Below, piece by piece: positions 48,006-56,686 of a DNA stretch of 64,000 bases. Location of the stretch: positions 3,771,001 to 3,835,000 of the forward strand of contig NZ_CP133267.1 in NCBI RefSeq assembly GCF_030915465.1, given 5' to 3'. Positions within the stretch are counted from its first letter, which is position 1, and every line of letters begins with the position of its first letter. The notes beneath the pieces were generated by a model that did not search any database, was not told the DNA's origin, and worked only from the letters and a program-made list of their open reading frames with translations. A program made the translations under genes and the position numbers. The DNA comes from Neobacillus sp. PS3-34 (lineage in GTDB: Bacteria; Bacillota; Bacilli; Bacillales; Cytobacillaceae).

Positions 48006-48473
48006 ATGAATACAAAAGAAGGTGTGAAGGGTCTCCAACTGGCCAATATAACAAAGGAATTTGAAAAGGAAGCCAGGGAGCTCATTCTTGATGGATTTAA
48101 GGAACGGTTTGGCTTTATCGATTGTTCCTTAAATCCTGATTTAAAAAATATCATCGGGACATATAGCAAACCAGGCTGTCTTTTTCTGGTTGGTTTAATA
48201 GAGAACATAGTAGTCTGTACTGGTGCTTTTACGTTGGAGGCTGAGGATACTGGCAGAATTGTCAGGATGTCTGTAAATAGAGAATACAGAAGGCTGGGCA
48301 TTGCACGGAAAATGATAAATGAACTGGAGTCGCAAGCAAAACATCTAGGTTATAAAAAGCTCGTGCTGGAAACGAATCATGAATGGACGAGTGCTGTGCA
48401 ATTTTACAAAAAGAATGGGTACAGTGAGGAACGGAAAGAACTTTCATGCATTCACTTTTTGAAATTACTCTAA
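48006..48473 (+). CDS. GNAT family N-acetyltransferase
   Basis: 155 residues from ATG 48006, 8 nt after AAGGAG; 14 bp after the DUF218 gene and probably cotranscribed. Motif A VRMSVNREYRRLGIARKMINE and motif B LVLETNHEWTSAVQFYKKNGY are clear. A MITE copy begins 14 bp after its stop. Confidence 0.87.
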   Translation: MNTKEGVKGLQLANITKEFEKEARELILDGFKERFGFIDCSLNPDLKNIIGTYSKPGCLFLVGLIENIVVCTGAFTLEAEDTGRIVRMSVNREYRRLGIARKMINELESQAKHLGYKKLVLETNHEWTSAVQFYKKNGYSEERKELSCIHFLKLL

Positions 48474-48479
48474 CAGACT

Positions 48480-48725
48480 AATTAAAAGGCTGTTTTCGTA
48501 TACTTTGTTGCTATATAAGGAGTAGTTGATTTCCACTCCAGGATGCTCGCTTTCCGCGAGGCGGGCGGTGAGCCTCCTCGGCGCACAGCGCCTGTGGGGT
48601 CTCACCTGTCCCGCTGCTCCTGCAGTAGTCTCGCACCTTCCGCTCCAATCAACTTCTTTTTCAACGATTTGCTTTTAACAACCTATTTGCAAAACAACAA
48701 TCTTTTAGAAAACAGCCAATTAAAA
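48480..48725. mobile_element. MITE-like 230-bp element, copy 2, with 8-bp target duplication
   Basis: The element is 48488-48717, nearly identical to 22033-22261, with the same 10-bp terminal inverted repeats GGCTGTTTTC / GAAAACAGCC. It is flanked by AATTAAAA at 48480-48487 and 48718-48725. Same orientation as copy 1 and again just after a stop codon. Confidence 0.85.
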
Positions 48726-48726
48726 A

Positions 48727-48758
48727 AAGGAAGGCTCCGTCAATCGGAGTCTTCCTTC
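48727..48758. terminator. Bidirectional terminator
   Basis: AAGGAAGGCTCCG / CGGAGTCTTCCTT between the GNAT gene (with MITE) and convergent namA. Confidence 0.8.
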
Positions 48759-48767
48759 TGTATGAAA

Positions 48768-49797
48768 TTAATACATCCAGCCACGGCCATACTGCTTTGG
48801 CCCTTCGATTTCATAGCGCAGCTCTTTTGCAGCTGTGCGAGGCCAATAAGGATCACGCAGGAAGGCGCGCGCTAAAAAGATGAGGTCTGCACGGTCATTT
48901 TGCAATATTTCCTCTGCCTGCAGGCCGGTAGTGATCAGTCCGACAGCGCCGGTCGCAATGTCCGCCCCGTGCTTAATCGTTTCGGAAAATGGCACCTGAT
49001 AACCAGGATAAGCATGGATTTCGGCTGGCGCAACAGCTCCTGAGCTCACGTCAATCAAATCAACGCCCTGTTCCTTCATCCATTTGGCCATAACTGCATA
49101 ATCTTCGGCCTTTCATGCCTTCTTCGTGATAATCATAGGCTGAAACCCTGACAAACAGAGGACCGTTCCAGACTGTATTTACAGCTTCAATCACTTCGCG
49201 TAGGAAACGGTAGCGGTTTTCTGCTGAACCGCCATATCCATCCGTTCTTTTATTGGAAAGAGGGGATAGGAATTCATTTATCAGGTATCCGTGCGCCCCA
49301 TGCAGCTCGATGACCTCGAAGCCTGCTTTCTTTGCTCTTTCTGCTCCCAATCTAAAAGCTTCAACTGTTTCTTTGATATCTTCCGTTGACATTTCCTTTG
49401 GTGTTTTTGATTTTTCATCAAACGCGATAGCAGAAGGGGCGAGGATTTCGCCTTCCAGAACAGCTTTTCTGCCGGCGTGGGCCAGTTGGATTCCTGTTAC
49501 GGCTCCATGTTCTTTCATTAAATCAGTTAATTCTTTTAATCTCGCTATATGATCATCGCTCCAGATGCCGAGATCCTGCGGTGAGATTCGTCCTTGCGGT
49601 GTGACAGCTGTTGCTTCCGTAATAATTAATCCGGCCTGTCCTACTGCTCTGGATGTGTAATGGGTACGATGCCAATTTGTTACCATTCCGTCTTCTTTAA
49701 AGCAAGAATACATGCACATGGGTGCCATGACAATGCGATTTTTCAAGGTGACTCCTTTTACGGTATACGGGGTGAATAGTTTTACTGTTTTCGGCAT
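48768..49797 (-). CDS. namA: NADPH dehydrogenase, old yellow enzyme family (YqjM/NamA), one apparent frameshift
   Basis: ATG 49797 opens [25 protein letters not shown], the FMN site with the redox-tuning Cys typical of Yqj[33 protein letters not shown] and the substrate-binding [21 protein letters not shown] follow. The frame breaks at GGCC 49107-49110, where one G seems inserted ([29 protein letters not shown] restored). Restored length is about 342 residues. It reduces electrophilic enones and nitro compounds. Confidence 0.93.
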
Positions 49798-49870
49798 TAA
49801 AAAAGCCTCCCTCTATTTCGTTATACTAAATATCTACAGTATAGCAAATGCATTTTCTAATTGAAAAAAA

Positions 49871-51018
49871 TCAGTCTGCCCTATTCATTTTCCTTAATTC
49901 ACTTAGCTTATACTTCGTTCCTCTCCATACGATCCCGCCCCGTTTAAAAGTAAGGAAACTGGCCTTTATGATTGAATAAATAAATATCAGCCCGGTAAGC
50001 GGAAAGACAAGGAACATAAAGGGAGAGAAGCGTGTCATTTTCTTTATGATCATCCAGTATAAAAGGCCAATGGCAAGAATGTTCGCGAAGCTGAGCAGAG
50101 AGATGTTCCGGTCGGGCATAAAGATGGTGAAAAAGGGAAGAACATGTGACACGAAAGTTCCCACAACGGCAAAGATAACCATGCTGATCCGGTAGTTGAG
50201 CCCTGCAAATGTATTTTTTTCAAGTCCAATCAGTGCTTCCTTTAGGCTGTCGTACCACTCTACTTCTATCAGTTCAAGCGCTGTGGCAATTCGCTGCCGG
50301 TAGCCCGCTCTTTTCAATTTCATTCCAAGCTGAAGGTCATCATCCGGACGCATTTTAATTTTTTTATGTGTTCCCATTTCTTCATATGCTTGTTTTGTGA
50401 CAAGATTAAATGCACCTATTCCAGTGCCATTTTTGGAATGAGGGTCGTTAGCGGTCCATCGCCGCTTAAAGTAGGAGAATCCGAATAAAAAGAAGCCGAC
50501 AAACGATTTCAGCCAGAATTCGTTCCCGCTTAAATTGGGAGCAGCGGTTAAATGGTCAAGCTGAAGCCTTTTAAAATAGCTTAAGGCTTTAGCAAAGGCT
50601 CTTTTTGATAAATGACATCCGCATCAGTAAATAGCAGCCACTCACCTGAGGCCGCCTTTGCTCCTGAAAAAAGAGCGTGGTTCTTTCCAAGCCACCCTTC
50701 AGGCAGCTCTTTAATATGAACGACCCTGATACGCGGATCATCTTTTTTCAGTTCCTCCATGATTTCACAAGTCCGGTCAGTGGAACGGTCGTTAATGAGC
50801 AGCCACTCAACATTCCGGTAACTCTGCCTGAGCTGGCTGTTGATGCTAGCACTTATCTGCTTTTCTTCGTTACGGGCGGCGACAATTACAGACAGCAGCG
50901 GTCCGTTTTCCAGTCCGTCTTCTTGTTCAAGACAGTCAAGTTTTCGAAGTCCTATCGCAGCATCAATGATAAAAACGAGCCAGATCAGGAGGCTTATTGA
51001 TAATAAAATGACCAGCAT
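49871..51018 (-). CDS. Membrane glycosyltransferase family 2, one apparent frameshift
   Basis: An N-terminal transmembrane helix (LVILLSISLLIWLVFIIDAAIGL) precedes a GT2 domain: LLSVIVAARNEEKQISASI, INDRSTDRT, LPEGWLGKNHAL, and DxD in LLFTDADV. A break near 50590 (TTGCTAAAGCC, probably TTGGCCAAAGCC) shifts frame. The continuation holds KMRPDDDLQLGMKLKRAGY and three C-terminal transmembrane spans. Restored length is about 382 residues. It resembles HpnB/CrtQ-type glycosyltransferases that act on isoprenoid or lipid acceptors; acceptor unknown. Confidence 0.85.
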
Positions 51019-51096
51019 GATTGTGAATCTCCCGTCTCATTCAATTATATTTGTCTTCTTTTCTATTGTAATAATAGCAGCGACGGAAATTCAAAT

Positions 51097-51941
51097 TCAG
51101 GATGGCTGTTTTTTTGAATCAAACTCTGTGCTTAACATCTTTCCAAGCTTTTGGGACTGGGCAGTAGCCTCCTTGATGCAATCAACGATTGCTGCCTGGA
51201 CCTGATGGTTCTCAAGTATTCGGATTCCCGCCTCGGTCGTGCCACCTGGACTGGTTACTTCATAGCGCAGCTGCCGTGACGGCTTTTCAGATTTTGTCAG
51301 CATCTCTGCGGCGCCAAGCAGGGTTTGGACGATCAGCTCCTTCGCCAGCTGTTTTTCCAGGCCTATTTCCAATGCGCTATTTTCCATTGCTTCCACAAGG
51401 TAATAGATATAAGCTGGGCCGCTCCCAGACAGTCCAGTAACTGCATCAAGCTGTTCCTCCTCCACAAAAGCCGCAAGACCGACAGTTTCAAAAAGCTTCT
51501 TTGCCATCTCCGCCTGTTCCAAAGTGACTTGATCATTCATTGCCAGACCTGTAGCTGATTTTCCAATTGCAGCAGAAGTGTTCGGCATGGCCCGCACTGC
51601 TGCGAGCTGTTTACCAGCGAGCGTTTCAATGGTATGGACAGAGATGCCGCTAGGACAGAAATAATTAAAGCTTTTTCGGTTAAAAAAGGGCTGATTCTTT
51701 TTATCCCTGACAAAGCGTCCTTGGGTTTCATCGCCAAAACTATCACATCAGCATCCTTAAAAAGCGCTTCTAAATCATAGGTAATACTAACGCCGTATTC
51801 GAGGTGCAGACGATCGAGCTTTTTTCTGTCACTTCTATTTGTGACCCAAATATTCTGTTTTTCTAGCAAGCCGTTGGAAGTGATTCCTGAAATCAGGGCT
51901 TCAGCCATTGAGCCTGCACCAACCACTACTAATTTTTTCAT
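51097..51941 (-). CDS. proC: Pyrroline-5-carboxylate reductase, one apparent frameshift
   Basis: ATG 51941 (RBS AGGGGGAA) opens KKLVVVGAGSMAEALISGI, the NADPH site. A one-base loss near 51650 (CTAGCGGCATC) breaks the expected LAGISVHTIETLAGKQLAAVRAMPNTSAAIGKSATG, which continues in the second frame. LSGSGPAYIYYLVEAM and TSPGGTTEAGIRIL are the catalytic C-terminal motifs. Restored length is about 281 residues. This is the final step of proline synthesis; the gene corresponds to B. subtilis proI and is controlled by a proline T-box. Confidence 0.93.
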
Positions 51942-51964
51942 TGGAATTCCCCCTTTAAATGAAT

Positions 51965-52205
51965 ACAAAAAGGCCCCTCATCCGCAAAGGACGAAAGGCC
52001 ATTCTTCCGTGGTACCACCTTCATTTGCCTTTTTTAATTAAAAAAGGCTCACTCAAGTCCAATAACGCTGGATTCGCGGTTAGGTTTGCCTAACAGCTCA
52101 TAAGGTAGGTTCAATGTTCTATTGGGCGGTGAAGCCTTTCAGCCGCTGAGCTTCACTCTCTTTCGCCTTATCCCATTTACTGGCCCTATTCATTGCTTTT
52201 CTGTT
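51965..52205 (-). promoter_or_regulatory. Proline T-box riboswitch upstream of proC
   Basis: The T-box AAGGTGGTACCACGG is at 52007-52021 (minus strand), followed by terminator arms GGCCTTTCGTCC / GGATGAGGGGCC and Ts (51966-52000). In stem I the specifier loop reads GAA-CCT-A, closed by ATAGGG / CCTTAT. CCT is a proline codon, in agreement with the gene. The rest of the gap up to 52457 (about 250 bases) is AT-rich leader or promoter sequence. Confidence 0.93.
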
Positions 52206-52457
52206 TAAAGTTTGTAAATTCGCCGGTACTTTATTATTTTTTCAAAAGTTTTAATTGTGATTATGCAAGAATCTCAGCTTGTCTGTCAAGCGGCTTTTTC
52301 CAGAAATTTTAAAAAAAGTATTAATAAATTATGTGAAAATAATGACAATGGTTCCGAAAATCGATACACTTAATTTTATAATTATAACTGTATAGTGTTA
52401 GGGGAAAAACCCATTTTCTGTTTTGTATATAAATATAGTATTTAAGGAGTATGTGAA

Positions 52458-53420
52458 ATGACGGAATGGATAAACGGAATTGCAAAAATCAGCCTGCCAA
52501 CTCCTTTTGCGGTTGGTGATGTGAATGTATATGTGATTAAGGGGGAGCGCCTTACGCTTGTAGATGCAGGGCCAAAAACAGAGGGAGCATGGAAAGTGTT
52601 GAAGGAGGAACTGTCTTCTTTGCAGTTGACTCCCGGCGATATTGATCAAATCATCCTTACTCACCACCATCCTGACCATGCCGGGCTGCTTGACTTCTTC
52701 CCAGATGGGCTTAAGGTTTATGGCCATTGGTTAAATGAACGCTGGATTAAGCCTTCCGATGCTTTTTTTGAGGAATATGAAGCTTTCCATCGCCAGCTAT
52801 TTGCGGATTTTGGCCTGCCTGAGGAATTCAGCCCTTTTATTAATCAAATTAGAAAAACTTTAAAGTACTCCTGTGACAGGTCGCTTAGCGGTGAACTGGC
52901 AGAGGGAGATTCACTGCCTGGATTGGAAGGTTGGAGAGTGATTGAAACACCCGGCCATGCACAGAGCCATATTGCCCTTTTTCGAGAAAGTGACGGTACC
53001 TTAATCGGGGGAGACCATATTTTAGCTCATATCTCACCTAATCCGCTGCTTGAGCCGCCAGTACCAGGAGAAACAGAAAGGCCGAAACCGCAGCTTCAAT
53101 ATAACGATTCTTTGAGGAAGCTTCTTGGTTTTCCGATCAGGCTGGTTTATACAGGGCATGGCGGTGAGGTCACTGAGCTGCCTGAGCTGATTGAAAAAAG
53201 ACTGAAACGCCAGCATGAACGGGCGATGAAGGTTAAGGGCTGGCTTGAAGCGGAAGAACTGACGGTGTTTGAAATATGCCGCCGCTTATTTCCATCTGTC
53301 TATCAGCGTGAATTGGGCCTGACTCTATCCGAGACTGTTGCCCAGCTTGACTATTTAGCCTCGATAGGGGAGATTGTTAGTATTGAGGGCAGCTTGCCTG
53401 TTCTTTTTAAAGCCAGATGA
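52458..53420 (+). CDS. yqjP: MBL-fold metallohydrolase (YqjP family)
   Basis: 320 residues, ATG 52458 behind AAGGAG. Zinc motif THHHPDHAG, further ligands in ETPGHAQSHIAL and GGDHIL, and YTGHGGE. The C-terminal winged-helix-like segment (about 255-320) is that of LACTB2-like hydrolases. Physiological substrate unknown. It lies 9 bp before yqjQ as in B. subtilis. Confidence 0.92.
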   Translation: MTEWINGIAKISLPTPFAVGDVNVYVIKGERLTLVDAGPKTEGAWKVLKEELSSLQLTPGDIDQIILTHHHPDHAGLLDFFPDGLKVYGHWLNERWIKPSDAFFEEYEAFHRQLFADFGLPEEFSPFINQIRKTLKYSCDRSLSGELAEGDSLPGLEGWRVIETPGHAQSHIALFRESDGTLIGGDHILAHISPNPLLEPPVPGETERPKPQLQYNDSLRKLLGFPIRLVYTGHGGEVTELPELIEKRLKRQHERAMKVKGWLEAEELTVFEICRRLFPSVYQRELGLTLSETVAQLDYLASIGEIVSIEGSLPVLFKAR

Positions 53421-53429
53421 GGTGATACG

Positions 53430-54224
53430 GTGTCTGAACGATTAAAGGATAAAAATATAATCATAACCGGGGCATCCGGAGGAATCGGAGCTGAAATTGC
53501 CAGGCTGTGCGCGCAGAGGGGGGCAAATTTGTCCCTTCTCGCAAGAAACATTGGCAAGCTACAGCTTTTAAAAGAAGAACTTGAACAACGTCACAGCGTC
53601 AGTATTTATGTTTATCAGTTAGATGTTTCACAAACCGAGCGGGTCCATGAGGTTTTCACCAGGATTAAGGAAGACATGGGGGAAATCCATATTCTCGTGA
53701 ATAATGCCGGATTCGGCATTTTTCGTGAAGCGCATGAAGTAACAATTGATGAAATCAAAGGTATGTTTAACGTCAATGTCGTGGGCTTGATGGCCTGCAC
53801 GGGCATGGTTTTGCAGGAAATGCGTACCCGTCGTTATGGGCATATTATTAACATCGCTTCCCAGGCCGGTAAAATTGCGACCCCGAAATCAAGTGTCTAT
53901 TCTGCGACAAAGCATGCTGTGCTCGGCTATACGAACAGCCTACGGATGGAGCTTGCCGATTCCAATGTTTTGGTTACGGCTGTCAATCCTGGCCCGATTG
54001 CAACTAACTTTTTTGAAATTGCTGATGAAAAGGGTACATACGTTAAAAACGTCCAAAAGTTCATGCTTCAGCCTGAATATGTTGCCGGGAAAGTGGTCGA
54101 TGCCATGCTGACCCCGACGAGGGAAATCAATCTGCCGGGCTGGATGAACATGGGTAGTGTTGTCTATGCTTTATTTCCGCGGTTATTCGAGCGTATTGGA
54201 AAGCGAGCTTTTGATAAAAAATAA
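53430..54224 (+). CDS. yqjQ: Short-chain dehydrogenase (YqjQ family)
   Basis: 264 residues, GTG start 53430 with GAGGTGA. Cofactor motif ITGASGGIGAEIARL, NNAGFG, catalytic Ser in INIASQAGK and YSATKHA (YxxxK). Cotranscribed with yqjP. Substrate unknown. Confidence 0.93.
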   Translation: MSERLKDKNIIITGASGGIGAEIARLCAQRGANLSLLARNIGKLQLLKEELEQRHSVSIYVYQLDVSQTERVHEVFTRIKEDMGEIHILVNNAGFGIFREAHEVTIDEIKGMFNVNVVGLMACTGMVLQEMRTRRYGHIINIASQAGKIATPKSSVYSATKHAVLGYTNSLRMELADSNVLVTAVNPGPIATNFFEIADEKGTYVKNVQKFMLQPEYVAGKVVDAMLTPTREINLPGWMNMGSVVYALFPRLFERIGKRAFDKK

Positions 54225-54227
54225 TCA

Positions 54228-54263
54228 TAAAAAGCTCTATTATTACTTTTGATAGGGCTTTTT
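54228..54263 (+). terminator. Terminator after yqjQ
   Basis: AAAAAGCTCTAT / ATAGGGCTTTTT stem with an 11-nt loop. Confidence 0.8.
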
Positions 54264-54291
54264 ACATTGATTAAGCATTGGGGTGGTTTTG

Positions 54292-54900
54292 GTGAGTAAA
54301 TACCTCCATGAAAAGGCACTAACATTTTTAATGAAGTCTTTTCCATTTTCGGAGAGAGATCTTCACTTTAGGAATTCTATTGAGGAAGTGGATTATCTCT
54401 TTTTAACAAAAGAAGAAGCTGAGATTTTAACGAATATTTATTTTGAATTAAAAGACTTATATTTAAGAAAGTTAATCCTTAAGAATTTATCTCGCTGTAA
54501 AGAAATTCAACTAGAAGAATTCTTTTTAAAGGCCTATAAAAAGGAACGCTACTTGGATATTAGACTGACTGCAATCCGCGGGTATGCAAGATTTGCTTCA
54601 CATAAAGAAGTAGAAAAGGTCATGCAGAATTTCATGAAGATTCTTATTAAAAGACAGGAAAATACCCCTAATAATTATCAGGAATATGCATTCTTGCTTT
54701 CCCCTGCCGGGCTTCCATATTTAATAAAAAAGTATGGATACGATTGCTTTCAAATTGTTTATGAGCAAGCTAAAGTTCAATATGATGCTATGGAAGAACA
54801 GTATAAAAACCGCTTAACCTATGACGAAGAAGGCAATGCAATTACTATAACTAAAGGCATGAGAAATGCAATAAAAAAAGAAGACAGAAATAAGTTATGA
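54292..54900 (+). CDS. Unknown helical protein, HEAT-repeat-like
   Basis: 202 residues, GTG 54292 after GGGGTGG. Highly charged and alpha-helical. The middle (LYLRKLILKNLSRC, FLKAYKKERYLDIRLTAIRGYARFASHKEVEKVM) has the spacing of HEAT/Arm helices. The C-terminus is basic. I recognise no family. It opens the AT-rich cassette that lies between yqjQ and yqzH, immediately upstream of the receptor gene, but it has its own start signals and a 185-bp gap follows. Confidence 0.65.
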   Translation: MSKYLHEKALTFLMKSFPFSERDLHFRNSIEEVDYLFLTKEEAEILTNIYFELKDLYLRKLILKNLSRCKEIQLEEFFLKAYKKERYLDIRLTAIRGYARFASHKEVEKVMQNFMKILIKRQENTPNNYQEYAFLLSPAGLPYLIKKYGYDCFQIVYEQAKVQYDAMEEQYKNRLTYDEEGNAITITKGMRNAIKKEDRNKL

Positions 54901-54996
54901 ACTTGGTAGAGGGCATACTCGCTAGTTGTTCTAATTGAATACTGTAACCTCATTTTATTTTATAAGTTGGGAAAAAAATATTCTGCTTCTGCAACA

Positions 54997-55025
54997 TTGC
55001 AATTTATAAATGGTATATTTATATT
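54997..55025 (+). promoter_or_regulatory. Likely promoter of the receptor-propeptide operon
   Basis: TTGCAA (54997-55002), 17-bp spacer, TATATT (55020-55025), about 60 bp before the receptor ATG. The -35 is embedded in an imperfect repeat TGCAACATTGCA. Confidence 0.5.
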
Positions 55026-55085
55026 AAATACATAAAAGATTAAATTTTTAAAAAACTTATATATTTAACAAAGGAGCAAAGACAA

Positions 55086-55982
55086 ATGAGTGATACATAC
55101 GTAAATATCGGAGAAATCCTTCATTCATTGAGAGTTTATAAGGGCTTGGAGATAAACGAACTTGCCGATAACATTTGTTCCGTTGAGGAACTTGCTTTAA
55201 TTGAAAAAAATAAACAAGATCCAACTATTGACCAGCTTTTTAGATTCGCTGAAAAGTTAAATGTTAAATTAGGGGATTTTTTTGATTTGGCTTCAGCAGG
55301 TTCGGTTAATTATGTGTCTGCAGTCAGCGATCTGATTAAAAAATACAAAAGAGAACGAAATTATTATGCCATCAATGAAATTGTCCAAAGAGAGAAGGAA
55401 AATCCTTTATTTAATTTTCCTTCCAGCAGACAATTCCTGCTCTGGCATGAAGCGATATGTTTGTACTATTTATCTGAATCAGAACAAAGAGATAAAGAGT
55501 ACTCAATCCAGATGCTTAACGAAGCAATTAATATTACAAATCCTTTAGGAAAAGGCCTGACCGAACGGGAAATTGAAATTAAAATGGCTGTAGCATTGAT
55601 TGAAAAAGACGCTCAAAACTTTGAAACTGCCATTACGATTTTAAAAGAAATTTTAGAAGATATGGACACGCTTCCTGGATTAACGGATTCCCATGTCCGG
55701 CTTCGGGCTTTGTTTGGTTTATCGCAGTCACTTTCAAGAATTGGTAAATATGAAGAATCGTTGGTTTATAGTGAAAAAGGGATAGAGCAATGCATTAACG
55801 ATGAAGTATTATATCTGCTTGGTGAGTTTTTATACCAGGCTGGTTTGAATTATGAAAACGTTGGTGACTTAATCATGGGTCGGGAGTATTTCACGAAATC
55901 ACTTCAAGTCTTTGATCTACAAAAAAATGAAATTTTAGGAAATATAGTAAAAGCTGATTTGGAAAATCTATCAAAACTATGA
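55086..55982 (+). CDS. PlcR-like (RRNPP) quorum-sensing receptor/regulator
   Basis: 298 residues, ATG 55086 behind AAAGGAG. Residues 8-66 form an XRE-type helix-turn-helix (GEILHSLRVYKGLEINELAD, then EELALIEKNKQDPTIDQLFRFAEKLNVKLGDFF). Residues 75-298 are helical pairs of TPR type (LIKKYKRERNYYAINEIVQ, FLLWHEAICLYYL, ALFGLSQSLSRIGKYEESLVYSEKGI, GEFLYQAGLNYENVGDLIMGREYF). Size and layout match PlcR. Receptors of this class bind a re-imported short peptide in the TPR concave face, which changes DNA binding. The secreted repeat peptide gene follows after 45 bp with no terminator between, which strongly supports a receptor-signal pair. Confidence 0.88.
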   Translation: MSDTYVNIGEILHSLRVYKGLEINELADNICSVEELALIEKNKQDPTIDQLFRFAEKLNVKLGDFFDLASAGSVNYVSAVSDLIKKYKRERNYYAINEIVQREKENPLFNFPSSRQFLLWHEAICLYYLSESEQRDKEYSIQMLNEAINITNPLGKGLTEREIEIKMAVALIEKDAQNFETAITILKEILEDMDTLPGLTDSHVRLRALFGLSQSLSRIGKYEESLVYSEKGIEQCINDEVLYLLGEFLYQAGLNYENVGDLIMGREYFTKSLQVFDLQKNEILGNIVKADLENLSKL

Positions 55983-56027
55983 TAATATTAACATAATAAA
56001 AATCTTTCTAAAAAGGAGATATGAAGA

Positions 56028-56519
56028 ATGAAAAAAACTCTACTTGTATCTGCTCTTGCAATTGGTGTCTTGGGAGCAGCTAGTTCTTTCGGAGTGAAGG
56101 ATGTTAAACTAGCTGAAATGCCAACGCAACACAGTGTGAATCCGGGAGTTCAGCTTGCTGAAATGCCAACGCAACACAGTGTAAATCCGGGAGTTCAGCT
56201 TGCTGAAATGCCAACGCAACATAGTGTAAATCCGGGAGTTCAGCTTGCTGAAATGCCAACGCAACACAGTTTGAATCCGGGAGTTCAGCTTGCTGAAATG
56301 CCAACACAACACAGTGTAAATCCGGGAGTTCAGCTTGCCGAAATGCCAACACAACACAGTGTAAATCCGGGAGTTCAGCTTGCCGAAATGCCAACGCAAC
56401 ACAGTGTAGATCCGGGAGTTCAGCTTGCCGAAATGCCAACGCAACACAGTGTAGATCCGGGAGTTCAGCTTGCTGAAATGCCAACCCAGCACAGTATTAC
56501 ACCTGATTTATTAGCATAA
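56028..56519 (+). CDS. Secreted precursor with nine tandem copies of a putative signal peptide
   Basis: 163 residues, ATG 56028 behind AAAAGGAGAT. Residues 1-22 are a Sec signal peptide (KKTLLVSALAIGVLGAASS). From residue 28 a 15-residue unit LAEMPTQHSVNPGVQ repeats eight times and is followed by a ninth, shorter copy ending SITPDLLA. LAEMPTQHS is invariant in all nine copies, while the spacer varies (V to L in copy 4, N to D in copies 7 and 8, V-N to I-T in copy 9). Organisation and context suggest export followed by proteolysis to many identical short signals for the upstream receptor. Alternatively it could be a repeat-rich secreted or surface protein, but nothing else supports that. Confidence 0.85.
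   Translation: MKKTLLVSALAIGVLGAASSFGVKDVKLAEMPTQHSVNPGVQLAEMPTQHSVNPGVQLAEMPTQHSVNPGVQLAEMPTQHSLNPGVQLAEMPTQHSVNPGVQLAEMPTQHSVNPGVQLAEMPTQHSVDPGVQLAEMPTQHSVDPGVQLAEMPTQHSITPDLLA
56109..56468 (+). repeat. 45-bp tandem repeat array, eight full units plus a partial ninth
   Basis: Eight in-frame 45-bp units, differing by only a few bases (GCT/GCC, ACG/ACA, GTG/GTA, AAT/GAT), encode the repeat peptide; a partial ninth unit runs to 56516. The near identity suggests recent expansion or ongoing homogenisation. Confidence 0.95.
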
Positions 56520-56528
56520 AGAAAAGGG

Positions 56529-56562
56529 ACGCTGTATCTATAAAATGGATTCAGCGTTTTTT
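56529..56562 (+). terminator. Terminator after the repeat precursor gene
   Basis: ACGCTG / CAGCGT stem (extended by ATC / GAT) followed by TTTTTT; it ends the receptor-precursor operon. Confidence 0.8.
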
Positions 56563-56686
56563 AAAACACCCCTTTATGCCCATCTTATTGCGTGATAAGA
56601 ATGAGCCATATTTACCTAGAAAAATTTGTAAAAAAGGATTATTCTTTAATTTGTAATAGTACGGATTAGCGGAAGGGGTATACAGG

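Noticed and set aside
54901..55085. PlcR box (TATGNAN4TNCATA) upstream of the receptor
   Set aside because: No adequate match found by eye. Only a weak TGCAA-CA-TTGCA repeat overlaps the promoter, so autoregulation could not be supported.
56104..56492. Two long minus-strand ORFs across the repeat array
   Set aside because: A 45-bp period keeps every frame free of stops if one unit is. They have no RBS and mirror the plus-strand repeat gene.
56109..56516. CRISPR-like array of 45-bp units
   Set aside because: The units are contiguous with no unique spacers and keep one open reading frame behind a signal peptide and an RBS. It is a protein repeat, not a CRISPR.
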